Virus record (IMG/VR): IMGVR_UViG_3300025887_000015
Coordinates: 1-64,000 of that record
Reading direction: 5' to 3' (one strand)
Length of the DNA: 64,000 bases
Origin: a virus
Below the pieces are notes generated by a model. It made no database searches, was not told the DNA's origin, and was given only the letters and a program-made list of their open reading frames with translations. This document shows, one piece after another, positions 1 to 8,535 of this stretch (the stretch's first letter is position 1; each line of letters begins with the position of its first letter). Made by a program: the position numbers and the translations under genes.

Positions 1-671
1 TTGGAGATAGAAAAGATGACCAAGATTTATTAACTAAAATAATAAATCAAGAAGATGGGTTAATCTTTGATATTGTCACTCATAAGTCTTCAACCGATTT
101 TGCATCACAATTAAACATTGGAGTTAAAAATTGTAAAACCAAATGGTTTGTTTTCTTAGAACAAGATGATGAATTGGGTGATATTTGGATTAGTAATGTT
201 ATTAAGTATAAAGAAGCCTATCCAAATGTTCAAATTTTCTTACCTATGATTCTAGATGTTGACCCAGTTGGTAATTTTTTAGGGTTTACTAATGAAGCTG
301 TATGGGCTTCACAATTCTCAGATGAAATGGGGGTTCTAGATAATGCTGCATTATTAAGATATCAAAATTTTAATATTGATGGTATGGCAATGTTAAAAGA
401 TGCTTATAAGGAATATGGTGGTATGAAAGAAAGTATAAAACTAAGTTTCATAAATGAATTCTTATTAAGATTCACATTTAAATCATGTAAAGTTATGGTT
501 ATTCCTAAATTAGGGTATAAACATATTAATAACAGGGAAGGTAGCCTATTTGACCAATACAAAAAAGAATTATCAATAGATGAATCTAGATGGTGGTTAT
601 CTTTAGCAAAAAAAGAATATTTTCATGTAAATGATAGAAATATTTCTTATGAAAAAATAGACAAATCTTAA
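1..671 (+). CDS. Glycosyltransferase-like protein, 5' end outside window
   Basis: The frame is open from the window edge, so the gene starts upstream; the first in-frame start at 174 is internal. The N-terminal part reads FVFLEQDDE, resembling the nucleotide-sugar/metal-binding DxD region of GT-A (family 2) glycosyltransferases, after a segment like the substrate-binding strand of that fold. The C-terminal part ends at a stop overlapping the start of the sigma factor gene. With the sugar-nucleotide dehydratase at 8522 it could help decorate virion or host glycans. Family assignment rests on one motif and is tentative. Confidence 0.5.
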   Translation, partial: GDRKDDQDLLTKIINQEDGLIFDIVTHKSSTDFASQLNIGVKNCKTKWFVFLEQDDELGDIWISNVIKYKEAYPNVQIFLPMILDVDPVGNFLGFTNEAVWASQFSDEMGVLDNAALLRYQNFNIDGMAMLKDAYKEYGGMKESIKLSFINEFLLRFTFKSCKVMVIPKLGYKHINNREGSLFDQYKKELSIDESRWWLSLAKKEYFHVNDRNISYEKIDKS

Positions 672-1411
672 TGACTAAAAAAAGAGGACGAAAAAGAACA
701 AATGGTTTATATTTCGGCCCCGAACAAGAAGCAGCTGTGGTTAGATTTTTAAATGAAGGTGATGAAATAGAAAGAAATCGAATTTATAATAAACATCTTA
801 GACATGCCTTTAATATAATGATTGAGTCTATTATTAGACGTTATAAATTATATAGAAAAGACTACTCTTTTGAGAATTTACACAGCGATACTCTCTCTTA
901 TCTTATCCTTAAAGCAGATAAATTCAAACCAGAAAAAGGTAAAAGAGCGTTTTCTTATTATGGGACTATATGTAAACATTACATTTTAGGTTTATTAATC
1001 AAAGATGATAAATACATTAACCAAACTGTAGATTTCCAAAAATCTTTAGGTAAGGTACATGAAAAAGATGAGTATGTATACCATTTATCAGAAACCGATT
1101 ATGGTTTAAGCGATTTAATTGATACTATGTGTGGGGAAATTCAAAACGAATTAGAGTTAGAAGGTATAGAGAAAAAGAAGATGACAGAAAATGAACGTAA
1201 AGTTGGTGAAGCGTTATTATATATCTTAGGTGATTGGGAAACTTTATTTGCAACTCTTAATAAGAGTTCCAAATTTAACAAGAATAGTATTCTTGGTACC
1301 ATTAGAGAATATACTGGATTAGTAACTAAAGATATTAGAATTGCTATGAGAAGGTATAAAACCATATATGAACTAACCAAAACAGATAAAATTGATAAGG
1401 GCTACTTATAA
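671..1411 (+). CDS. Late transcription sigma factor, T4 gp55-like
   Basis: A 246-residue protein with a basic N-terminus (KKRGRKR). Residues about 45-120 resemble sigma region 2 of phage late sigma factors: a helix with FNIMIESIIRRYKL, then KADKFKPEKGKRAFSYYG and a helix with ICKHYILGLLIK. The same order ([28 protein letters not shown]) occurs in T4 gp55. The C-terminal half is a longer helical tail than in T4. By family knowledge it would direct host RNA polymerase to late promoters; the AT-only motif upstream of virion genes here is the candidate target. It overlaps the previous gene by one base and ends in an intrinsic terminator. Confidence 0.72.
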   Translation: MTKKRGRKRTNGLYFGPEQEAAVVRFLNEGDEIERNRIYNKHLRHAFNIMIESIIRRYKLYRKDYSFENLHSDTLSYLILKADKFKPEKGKRAFSYYGTICKHYILGLLIKDDKYINQTVDFQKSLGKVHEKDEYVYHLSETDYGLSDLIDTMCGEIQNELELEGIEKKKMTENERKVGEALLYILGDWETLFATLNKSSKFNKNSILGTIREYTGLVTKDIRIAMRRYKTIYELTKTDKIDKGYL

Positions 1412-1430
1412 ACCCTTATCAATTTTCTTA
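1390..1430 (+). terminator. Intrinsic terminator after the sigma factor gene
   Basis: An 11-bp inverted repeat (ATTGATAAGGG and CCCTTATCAAT) is followed by TTTCTT. The left arm lies inside the last codons of the sigma gene and the stop codon is in the loop. Confidence 0.85.
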
Positions 1431-1455
1431 TTATAACTAAAACTCTATTTTTACC

Positions 1456-1464
1456 TATTTATTA
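1456..1464 (+). promoter_or_regulatory. Late-type promoter motif
   Basis: TATTTATTA, 13 bases before the ATG at 1478. It is a variant of the AT-only motif found before many virion genes in this window. No TTTG-type -7 box is present. Confidence 0.45.
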
Positions 1465-1477
1465 TAAAACATAAGTT

Positions 1478-1843
1478 ATGCCAAGGAAAAAAAAACAATC
1501 AATAGAAATTAATAGTAATGATTCTTTACAAGGGTTATTACAAGAAGTTTATAATAATACGTGCACTCAAATTAATGACGCTCAAAAAGTAGTTAATGAA
1601 GTATCTGCTGGTTCAGACCCAGAAGATATTGATGATTGGGTAAAAGTAGCAAAAGCTAAAACTGATGCGCTAAAACTTAAAGATTCTGCAATCAAAACCA
1701 AATTAGATATTGGTAAACTACAAAATGAAATTATAAAACATAATGGTAGTATATCTTCAGCGATTAAAGAAAATCCAGAAGTTGTTAATAACCAAAGCTT
1801 TGCTAAAATTAGAGAATTGTTAAAAGAAAGAGACAATAAATAA
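1478..1843 (+). CDS. Small helical protein, possibly terminase small subunit
   Basis: A 121-residue helical protein. Residues 45-90 (SDPEDIDDWVKVAKAKTD, then KLDIGKLQNEIIKH) recall the central coiled coil of T4 gp16, where a similar phrase precedes helices that select and deliver DNA to the packaging motor. The basic start (PRKKKQ) fits nucleic-acid binding. It heads a rightward virion operon behind a late-type motif. The similarity is one of layout rather than clear identity, so a structural role is also possible. Confidence 0.35.
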   Translation: MPRKKKQSIEINSNDSLQGLLQEVYNNTCTQINDAQKVVNEVSAGSDPEDIDDWVKVAKAKTDALKLKDSAIKTKLDIGKLQNEIIKHNGSISSAIKENPEVVNNQSFAKIRELLKERDNK

Positions 1844-1849
1844 AAATAA

Positions 1850-3292
1850 ATGGATATTACTAAAGAAAAATCTGAAGTATTTGGTCAAATAGCCGCTTTA
1901 AGGGTTTCTTCAGAAGGATTCCCTAAATTTTCTATTTCTAATTCGTTACCTTCAATATCTCAATCACCAAATAGTCTAAATTTTTTAGTGGATTTGGCTA
2001 AAGCTCTTATTGGATTTGAATCGTTAAAAGAGACGCTTGTAGACGTTTTAACCCATAATCTGGATGATATAGAGCTTGAGATTAAAAAAGCTCTTAAATT
2101 GGCCTTAAAACAGCTCGTGAGTTGTGGTATTAACCCATCTCTACCTCAATCATTTATAGATGATGGTATTGATTTAGAATTAAGTAAAATAGATTTACTT
2201 GATATGTTTAAAGTTAATCCAATATCGGATGCTGGTAAACTTCTTTATAATGATGTTAACACAGGTACAAACAGTACAGATTTTAATACATTTTTATTTG
2301 AAGTCATTCAAGATAATGGTGGAACTAGTTCTTGGGGTACCCAAACTTTAAGTACAAGTATATTAGATGTTAAATTTAATCAAGAAGCTACCGATGTTAA
2401 TTTACCAAATAACATCGTTAATCTAAAACCTAATTCAGCTTATGCTTCTAATAAATTAACAGACTTCAACAATGATTATATTGATAGTATTAAACTATTA
2501 AACACTAATAAATTAATAAACTCTATCATTGAATCAATATTTGGTACAATTTCTTTAAAAGTAAATAAAAATAAGCGCACCATTGAAAACGAAATTAAAA
2601 TACAAGAAATAATTGATAGAATAATTAATGCTGATGATGATATAATTTTAGATGACAGTTATTTCCGATTTAGTAATCAAGAAATTTCTGAGATAGAATT
2701 TAAAAGTGAAATGAGAAGAAAAGGTATAATGATTGTGACTACATGTGATAATATAGAGTCAAGTATTTCATTTGAATCGTTAGCGGAAGTTGATGAAAAT
2801 TTAAATTCATTCAATGACCAAATAAATACACCAGAATTAATTGAGCAAAAAACAACAATAGTTAGGAACGCTCTAGATTCATTATCTAATGAATCAGCCA
2901 ATAACGTTAGTAATGGTGATAAATTTAGTATTCAATTAAACTTTATTGAAAGTATGTTGAAGACTATTATGAATGCAATCGTAGGTGTTATTTTATCACC
3001 AAAATTGATTGCTATTTTAGCATTAAATCATACCATTATTTATGGGTCAACATTTGATAATGTTGAAGACTTTATGAAAAAGAATAAGATATTGTTAACA
3101 ACAGTCTTAAAAAGTGTCCGTGAAGCGGTGGTATCAATAATTTTAGAAAGAGTTTTAAGAGAAGTTAGAACATTAGTTTCTGAAAATATAATAAAAACTC
3201 AAATAGAAAGGGTGAAAGGTCAGAAAGCTCAATTAGCGAGTCTTGTTGGTTCATCAACAGATATATTAAGAGGTGTATCTGGATTAATATAA
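1850..3292 (+). CDS. Putative virion structural protein
   Basis: A 480-residue protein without a motif I recognise. It is mostly alpha-helical, with a variable Asn/Ser/Thr-rich middle (about 140-210) and hydrophobic helices near the C-terminus (MNAIVGVILSPKLIAILALN, about 370-395), which may be buried or membrane-interacting. It starts 6 bases after the previous gene and 6 bases before the next, in an operon ending with a baseplate OB-fold protein. A baseplate or tail role is inferred from position only. Confidence 0.5.
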   Translation: MDITKEKSEVFGQIAALRVSSEGFPKFSISNSLPSISQSPNSLNFLVDLAKALIGFESLKETLVDVLTHNLDDIELEIKKALKLALKQLVSCGINPSLPQSFIDDGIDLELSKIDLLDMFKVNPISDAGKLLYNDVNTGTNSTDFNTFLFEVIQDNGGTSSWGTQTLSTSILDVKFNQEATDVNLPNNIVNLKPNSAYASNKLTDFNNDYIDSIKLLNTNKLINSIIESIFGTISLKVNKNKRTIENEIKIQEIIDRIINADDDIILDDSYFRFSNQEISEIEFKSEMRRKGIMIVTTCDNIESSISFESLAEVDENLNSFNDQINTPELIEQKTTIVRNALDSLSNESANNVSNGDKFSIQLNFIESMLKTIMNAIVGVILSPKLIAILALNHTIIYGSTFDNVEDFMKKNKILLTTVLKSVREAVVSIILERVLREVRTLVSENIIKTQIERVKGQKAQLASLVGSSTDILRGVSGLI

Positions 3293-3298
3293 AATAAT

Positions 3299-3703
3299 AT
3301 GGCAAATGTAAGTTCAATGACAAAAGTAATTAATAGCCTTAAAGCGGCTTTTAATGTTCCTAGAACTCCAATTACTCAATTACCACCACAATTATTAGTG
3401 GTTGGTGCTAATTTAAGACCTGGTTTAAGTGCTAGGAATATAGCATCTAGGGTTATTGCTAGACAAACTGAAGCTGGTGCACCAGCGGGTGACATTTTTT
3501 CTGAAAATAGTAATATTATGGAATCAATGATGGTTATCATGGCTGAAGAAATTATAAGTGCATTACAATTAGAAGCTAAAATAGAAATAGCAATTCCACC
3601 TGGTGTTCAGGTAATAACAACTGGGGTTGGTAATTTAGGTGGGCCTATTATAAGTCAAGGTGTGACAAGTAATATTGCATCTGGTAATGGAGTAATAAGA
3701 TAA
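3299..3703 (+). CDS. Putative small virion protein
   Basis: A 134-residue protein of unknown family. The N-terminal half is basic with Pro-rich loops. The C-terminal 30 residues are rich in Gly, Ile, Val, Ser and Thr (IAIPPGVQVITTGVGNLGG), a composition typical of beta-structured tail or baseplate parts. It is tightly packed in the same operon. Confidence 0.45.
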   Translation: MANVSSMTKVINSLKAAFNVPRTPITQLPPQLLVVGANLRPGLSARNIASRVIARQTEAGAPAGDIFSENSNIMESMMVIMAEEIISALQLEAKIEIAIPPGVQVITTGVGNLGGPIISQGVTSNIASGNGVIR

Positions 3704-3705
3704 TT

Positions 3706-3900
3706 ATGAATTGGGAAGAAAAAACAAATAACGAAATCATTAACGCTCAAATCGAAATGAATGAAAAGTATGAAGCAACCAAAAATGAAATCGCTGCACT
3801 TTCAACTAGAATTGAAAAGTTAATGAAAGAATTAGATGAAATGGATATTCAATATCTTGAATCTAAAAAAGTATTAAACGCAAGATTAAGCTATAGGTAA
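3706..3900 (+). CDS. Short coiled-coil protein
   Basis: 64 residues, almost entirely charged heptads (IAALSTRIEKLMKELDEMD), predicted as one coiled coil. It overlaps the next start by one base (TAATG). A chaperone or assembly-factor role is possible, but nothing diagnostic is visible. Confidence 0.5.
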   Translation: MNWEEKTNNEIINAQIEMNEKYEATKNEIAALSTRIEKLMKELDEMDIQYLESKKVLNARLSYR

Positions 3901-4841
3901 TGAGTAAATACGCATTTGGTGGAACAAGTATATATAATAGAGGTGCTGGCCGTAGGTTAGAAACCACAGTATTTTATTATGCTAAGGTTGTATCTAATCA
4001 AGATGAATTAGGTGCTAGTAGGATTAAAGTTAGAATTATTGGTGTTGATGATGCCGTGGCTTTAAATGACCTTCCATACGCATTCCCAATGGTTCAAAAA
4101 CTATTACATGTTATACCAAAGGTTAATGAAACAGTATTAATATTCCTTCCTGACGTTAAAAACCCTAACATTGATAGAATGTATATGGGTCCTATTATTT
4201 CACAACCACAATTTATATATAAAGATAGTGAAATATTTTCTGCCAAATCAACATTAGGTAGTGGTATTAGAGAAGCACAACCATCTCCATTTACAATACC
4301 TGAAAATAAAGGTGTATACCCTAATATTGAAGATATTGCGTTACAAGGTAGAGATAATTCTGATATCATTCTTAAAGAAAAACAAGTTCTAATTAGAGCT
4401 GGTCAATTTGATAGTAGTGTATCAAAAGGTGAAATTCCTAAATTTAATAAGGTTAATCCATCATATATTCAAATAAAACATGATGTTACTTTAAAACCAG
4501 CAACCGAATCTACAAGTGCTGAAATCGGTGGTGTAATTAATCTTGTTAGTAATAAAATTAATTTACTAACACATAAAAACGGTAGTCCTAGATTCGTATT
4601 GAATAATCAAAATGATACGATAACAGATACAGAAATTCAAAAGATAGTTAAAGATGCTCACCCTTTGGTGTTTGGTGATGAATTAATAGAATTCTTACAA
4701 GTTTTAATTGAAGCATTTATAAATCACATACATGCTTATCCAGGTCTTAAACCACAAGACGCTTCTGGTGCCAATGATATTGATAGATTATTAGAATATG
4801 ATTTACAATCATTCTTATCTAAAAATATCAAAATTAACTAA
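3900..4841 (+). CDS. Baseplate spike/hub OB-fold protein, gp5-like N-terminal domain
   Basis: 313 residues. The first about 100 form a pattern typical of the gp5/VgrG OB-fold: YAKVVSNQDELGASRIKVRI, LPYAFPM, then VIPKVNETVLIFLPD. In T4 this fold sits at the centre of the baseplate, where the cell-puncturing spike attaches. No lysozyme domain follows, unlike T4 gp5. The remainder contains a short beta-rich stretch (GGVINLVSNKINLLTHKNGS) that could be a spike repeat, and a helical C-terminus. The OB-fold call is fairly strong; the exact baseplate role is inferred. Confidence 0.65.
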   Translation: MSKYAFGGTSIYNRGAGRRLETTVFYYAKVVSNQDELGASRIKVRIIGVDDAVALNDLPYAFPMVQKLLHVIPKVNETVLIFLPDVKNPNIDRMYMGPIISQPQFIYKDSEIFSAKSTLGSGIREAQPSPFTIPENKGVYPNIEDIALQGRDNSDIILKEKQVLIRAGQFDSSVSKGEIPKFNKVNPSYIQIKHDVTLKPATESTSAEIGGVINLVSNKINLLTHKNGSPRFVLNNQNDTITDTEIQKIVKDAHPLVFGDELIEFLQVLIEAFINHIHAYPGLKPQDASGANDIDRLLEYDLQSFLSKNIKIN

Positions 4842-4849
4842 AAAAATAG

Positions 4850-4858
4850 ATATTTATA
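4850..4858 (+). promoter_or_regulatory. Late-type promoter motif
   Basis: ATATTTATA, 15 bases before the ATG at 4874, in the gap after the spike gene. Confidence 0.5.
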
Positions 4859-4873
4859 AATAAAACAAATACC

Positions 4874-6295
4874 ATGGTAATCAGAACCTACTTTGACCGA
4901 AATAACACTATTGTCTATAATAGAGCCGAAAACACGGGTAAAAACCCTGTTGCTGAATTATTCTATGGTGGTAGTTATGAGGCTAATACACCTTTATTCA
5001 CAAGATATATATTTCAATTCGATGTACAAAGAATAATCGATTTAAGAGCTAAGGGTATGTACCCTGATTTAAGTAAATTAAAACATACTTTAAGAATGAC
5101 CAATACTGGTACATTCGATGCATCATTGTTAGGGCAACAAACTGGTGATGGTAAAGATAGAACTTCATCATTTGATTTAAATTTATTCCCAGTTAACCAA
5201 GATTGGGATGAAGGTATTGGTTACGACTTCGCTGGTCAAAAATTCTTTTCATCTAGTGATGCAACCGTAATTAGTACTAACCCATCAAACTGGTTAGAAG
5301 CTAGAACTGGTGATAGTTGGAGTGAAGGTGCTGGTATATTTAGCGCATGGACTGGAACAACAATTCTTAAAACTCAAAGTTTTGAAGATGGAACTGAAAA
5401 TCTTGAAATGAACATTACTGATATCGTTAATGGTTACTTAACTGGTGATACAAATTATGGCTTAGGATTGGCATTTGATGAAACCCTTGAAGATTCAATC
5501 AAAGATAATTTAAAGTATGTTGGGTTTTTTACTAGACATACACAAACATTCTACGAACCATACGTTGAAAGTGTTTATGAAAGTTCAATTCAAGATGATA
5601 GGGCTGATTTCTATTTAGATAAATTAAATAAACTTTATTTATATATAAACGTGGGTGGTGTACCTTGTGATGTTGATACATTTTCAGGTATGAGTGTAAA
5701 TATATTAGATAATTTAGGTGAAACATTCTCAGCCTATACATCTTCAGATATTACCCATGAGGCTTCTGGTGTATATTCAATAGAATTATTAGTGCCAACA
5801 ACTGATGTGGGTTGTGTATTATACGAAGACGTTTGGTCTGGTATAGTAATTAAGGGTGTAACTCGTCCAGATATTGAATTAGAATTTGAATTGAAAGATT
5901 CAAACGAATACTACAACATTGGTGCCGATGCTTCAACACCAAAAGATTATAAATTTAATGTGTCTGGAATTAAAAATGGTGAAAGAATTAAACGTGGTGA
6001 TGTTAGGAAAATTAGAATAAATGCAAAAGTACCTTACACAACTAATGACCAAGAAGTTCTTAATTCTTTAGAATATAGATTATATGTTAAAGAAGGTCAA
6101 GCTGAATATTCAGTTGTTGATTATCAACCAGTTAATAAAGCATTCAATTATAATTATTTTCTTTTAGATACAGAAAGTTTATTACCTTCTGAATACTTTT
6201 TAGATATTAAAGCAACTTCAAATTCGGAAGTTAAAACTACCAAAAATGTGATTAGTTTTTCTATCACTTCTCAGGTAGATGAAAGAAAAGGTTAA
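4874..6295 (+). CDS. Putative tail/virion structural protein, DNRLRE-like N-terminus
   Basis: 473 residues. The first about 230 (fiber-like start, FQFDVQRI, DLNLFPVNQDWDEGIGYDF, WLEARTGDSWSEGAG, NLEMNITDIVNGYLTG) match the layout of DNRLRE-type beta-sandwich modules seen in surface proteins and phage structural proteins. The C-terminal half has two Ig-like stretches (FSGMSVNILDNLGE and DIELEFELKDSNEYYNIGA). It has its own late-type motif. A tail-completion or fiber-attachment role is inferred. Confidence 0.45.
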   Translation: MVIRTYFDRNNTIVYNRAENTGKNPVAELFYGGSYEANTPLFTRYIFQFDVQRIIDLRAKGMYPDLSKLKHTLRMTNTGTFDASLLGQQTGDGKDRTSSFDLNLFPVNQDWDEGIGYDFAGQKFFSSSDATVISTNPSNWLEARTGDSWSEGAGIFSAWTGTTILKTQSFEDGTENLEMNITDIVNGYLTGDTNYGLGLAFDETLEDSIKDNLKYVGFFTRHTQTFYEPYVESVYESSIQDDRADFYLDKLNKLYLYINVGGVPCDVDTFSGMSVNILDNLGETFSAYTSSDITHEASGVYSIELLVPTTDVGCVLYEDVWSGIVIKGVTRPDIELEFELKDSNEYYNIGADASTPKDYKFNVSGIKNGERIKRGDVRKIRINAKVPYTTNDQEVLNSLEYRLYVKEGQAEYSVVDYQPVNKAFNYNYFLLDTESLLPSEYFLDIKATSNSEVKTTKNVISFSITSQVDERKG

Positions 6296-6300
6296 TTTTA

Positions 6301-6333
6301 CTTGACATTTTTTATATTTTCCGTATATTTATA
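6301..6333 (+). promoter_or_regulatory. Promoter before the zinc-ribbon structural gene
   Basis: CTTG at 6301-6304, 19 bases, then TATATTTATA at 6324-6333, so host-type -33 box and late-type motif are combined. A leader of about 105 bases follows to the ATG at 6441. It contains a small inverted repeat (AGTCG, TTTA, CGACT) near 6365-6380. Confidence 0.5.
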
Positions 6334-6440
6334 TTAACGTGATTAAACTATTACGTGTTAGTCTTGAGTCGATTTACGACTTTTGAGTTATCAGATGGTA
6401 ACAAAAATATTAGCACATTAATTATTAAAATTAAAAAGTA

Positions 6441-7352
6441 ATGACAATTAAGAAAATTTCGGATAAAAATCCGACAGCTAATCTTGCTATTAATAAAAGT
6501 AGGATTAAAAAGTATGGGAAGAACAAGAGTATTCCTTCATACTATCTAGAAAAAGGGAGTGAATTCCAAATCGAATTGTACAATCCAACTCAGGATAAAG
6601 TACTTACAACAATCAAATTAAATAATAAACCAATTTCAGGTGGCTTAATTTTAAGACCAGGTGAACGTGTATTCCTTGATAGGTTCTTAGATTCAAATAA
6701 AAAGTTTCTATTCGATACCTATAAAGTAGATAATACCAAGTCTGCTAAGAAAGCTATTGAACCTAACGGTGATGTGGAAATCGCATTCTTTAAAGAAATA
6801 GTAATACCAGAACCAGATTTTTTAATGGGTGGTTCAGGAACTGTGACTTTAGATTGGACATCGGGGGATTATAATATTAATGGCAATTTAACAACAACTA
6901 ACGCTAATTTTGTTGATTCATCAACGGGTAACTATAATGCCTACTCGAATTTAAATATTAATGAAGATATGTTTATTCCGTCTAGAAGTGAAACAACACT
7001 TACAACAACGGGGGGTGTTGGGATAGGAACAACAAATACAAGTCAATCACTTAGGGGTGCAAAATTAGATGAATCTAAATTGCAAGGTAAATTAAATAAA
7101 TCCTTAAAGAGTAAATCTAAAACTCCGACAACTATCGAAACTGGTAGGGTTGAGAAAGGTTCAAAATCAGACCAAAGATTATGTGAAGGTACAGGTGAAT
7201 TTGAATTAACATCATTTCATGTATTAAGGTATAAATTATTTCCTAAATCGGAACAACAATTAAGTGCTAAAGATTACTACACAAAGTATTGTGGTGGTTG
7301 TGGTGCTAAATGTAAAACAAAGTTTTGTTCATACTGTGGAGCAAAGCAATAA
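6441..7352 (+). CDS. Putative virion protein with C-terminal zinc ribbon
   Basis: 303 residues. Residues about 30-115 (SEFQIELYNPTQDKVLTTIK, GGLILRPGERVFLDRFLD, KFLFDTYKV) form a beta-rich module I associate with phage and large-virus structural proteins. The middle is low-complexity Asn/Thr/Ser. The C-terminus ends in a double CxxC knuckle (CGGCGAKCKTKFCSYCGA), a zinc ribbon of the double-zinc-ribbon type. Function unknown; its independent promoter with a long leader suggests separate control. Confidence 0.45.
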   Translation: MTIKKISDKNPTANLAINKSRIKKYGKNKSIPSYYLEKGSEFQIELYNPTQDKVLTTIKLNNKPISGGLILRPGERVFLDRFLDSNKKFLFDTYKVDNTKSAKKAIEPNGDVEIAFFKEIVIPEPDFLMGGSGTVTLDWTSGDYNINGNLTTTNANFVDSSTGNYNAYSNLNINEDMFIPSRSETTLTTTGGVGIGTTNTSQSLRGAKLDESKLQGKLNKSLKSKSKTPTTIETGRVEKGSKSDQRLCEGTGEFELTSFHVLRYKLFPKSEQQLSAKDYYTKYCGGCGAKCKTKFCSYCGAKQ

Positions 7353-7461
7353 ATAACTATTAGTTTAATCACGTATTTAATAACTAATTCAATATTGTCT
7401 TGTTTAATTAAAAAAAAATAGTATATTAACAGGGAATATTAAACCTTAAAAATTTTATAAA

Positions 7462-8133
7462 ATGAAAAAAATCACAAATGTAATTATTGTAGATGCATCA
7501 GGAAGTATGCATTCAAAAACAAAACAAGTTAAAGATGGTTTAACTGAAATTCTTCAAGATATTCGTAAGGATATGAAAGAGAATAAAGATGAAGCTAAAA
7601 TAAGAACAATTCTAGTCCAATTCTCTAGCCAAGGTTGGTCAATAAACGAAGGTTGGTTTGAAGTATTATTAGATACTAAGAAAAGAAAAAATGTAACTCT
7701 TGATTGTGTTGAAAGTTATAAAGCAAATGGTGGTACGGCATTATTTGATGCTATCGGTAAATCTTTTGCAATGGTAGGTAAAAAACAAGATGGGGTATTT
7801 GTTAGTATCTTAACTGATGGTGAGGAAAATTCTTCTAAAGAGTTTACTCAAAAAGATATTAAAAAATTACTAAAGAAAGTCGATAAGAAAAAATGGGGTG
7901 TTACTTTTATGGGCACAACAGAAGAGGCCGTTAAAGCTGCCCAATCTTGGGGTGTTGCAGCATCAAACACTTTAACCTATACCGATTCAGCCGAAGGAAC
8001 TGAAATTGCAAATGTAAGTAGAAATTTTTCCAAACAAATGTACTTTTCAAGTGTAATGGAAGGGGAGGCGAAAACTCGTGGATTAGTTTCAGATTCTGTT
8101 GAAGAAGATGTGGAAGTAGATGATAATATCTAA
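7462..8133 (+). CDS. von Willebrand factor A domain protein
   Basis: 223 residues forming one VWA domain. The metal-ion-dependent adhesion site is complete: DASGS at 11-15, Thr in GGTALFDA near residue 94, and Asp in LTDGEENSS near 120. There is no signal peptide or membrane segment, so it should be cytoplasmic. VWA proteins bind partner proteins through a metal and often work with AAA+ ATPases. A TATATTAA-type motif lies upstream and a terminator downstream. Confidence 0.88.
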   Translation: MKKITNVIIVDASGSMHSKTKQVKDGLTEILQDIRKDMKENKDEAKIRTILVQFSSQGWSINEGWFEVLLDTKKRKNVTLDCVESYKANGGTALFDAIGKSFAMVGKKQDGVFVSILTDGEENSSKEFTQKDIKKLLKKVDKKKWGVTFMGTTEEAVKAAQSWGVAASNTLTYTDSAEGTEIANVSRNFSKQMYFSSVMEGEAKTRGLVSDSVEEDVEVDDNI

Positions 8134-8159
8134 TTAATTAATTAATTATTAGAAATTTA

Positions 8160-8201
8160 AATGGGAAAATTTGTTTTTTCCCATTTTTTTTTGTACATTT
8201 G
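8160..8201 (+). terminator. Terminator overlapping the next promoter
   Basis: ATGGGAAAA and TTTTCCCAT arms plus a T run form an intrinsic terminator. Its loop TTTG (8170-8173) lies exactly 20 bases before TACATTTG (8194-8201), so the same bases supply the -33 box of the promoter for the gene at 8206. Confidence 0.75.
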
Positions 8202-8205
8202 CTAC

Positions 8206-8535
8206 ATGGATAAAATAACATCTGAAGAAGAAAAATTTATTGATAAAATAAATGAAAATTTTAATTATTTCATTAAGGCTATTCCCTTTGTGGAAATCAA
8301 TGATGATATTTCTGGTACAACACATAAGTTGAGATGTTCTATAGATGTAGGTACTGAGGAATATTCAATAGCTGAAATTCTTTTTGAATTACAATGGTTA
8401 TTACATCGTGCTAAAGAAAGAACAGAAAGGAATATTCTTAAATTAATTGTATCTAATTTAATTTTAACACCTGAAATCCCTAATAGTACTTTTAGGAGGG
8501 GTTTAATTATCAAAATAAAATATGAAAGAGAATAA
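8206..8535 (+). CDS. Hypothetical protein
   Basis: 109 residues from the ATG at 8206 (MDKITSEEEK). The in-frame ATG at 8161 is inside the terminator hairpin and is rejected. The start is only four bases after the -7 box TACATTTG, so the mRNA may be leaderless. Mixed alpha/beta (FVEINDDISGTTHKLRCSID), no known motif. It overlaps the dehydratase gene by 14 bases. Confidence 0.6.
   Translation: MDKITSEEEKFIDKINENFNYFIKAIPFVEINDDISGTTHKLRCSIDVGTEEYSIAEILFELQWLLHRAKERTERNILKLIVSNLILTPEIPNSTFRRGLIIKIKYERE

Noticed and set aside
8161-8205. Longer start for the gene at 8206
   Set aside because: These codons are the terminator hairpin and promoter.
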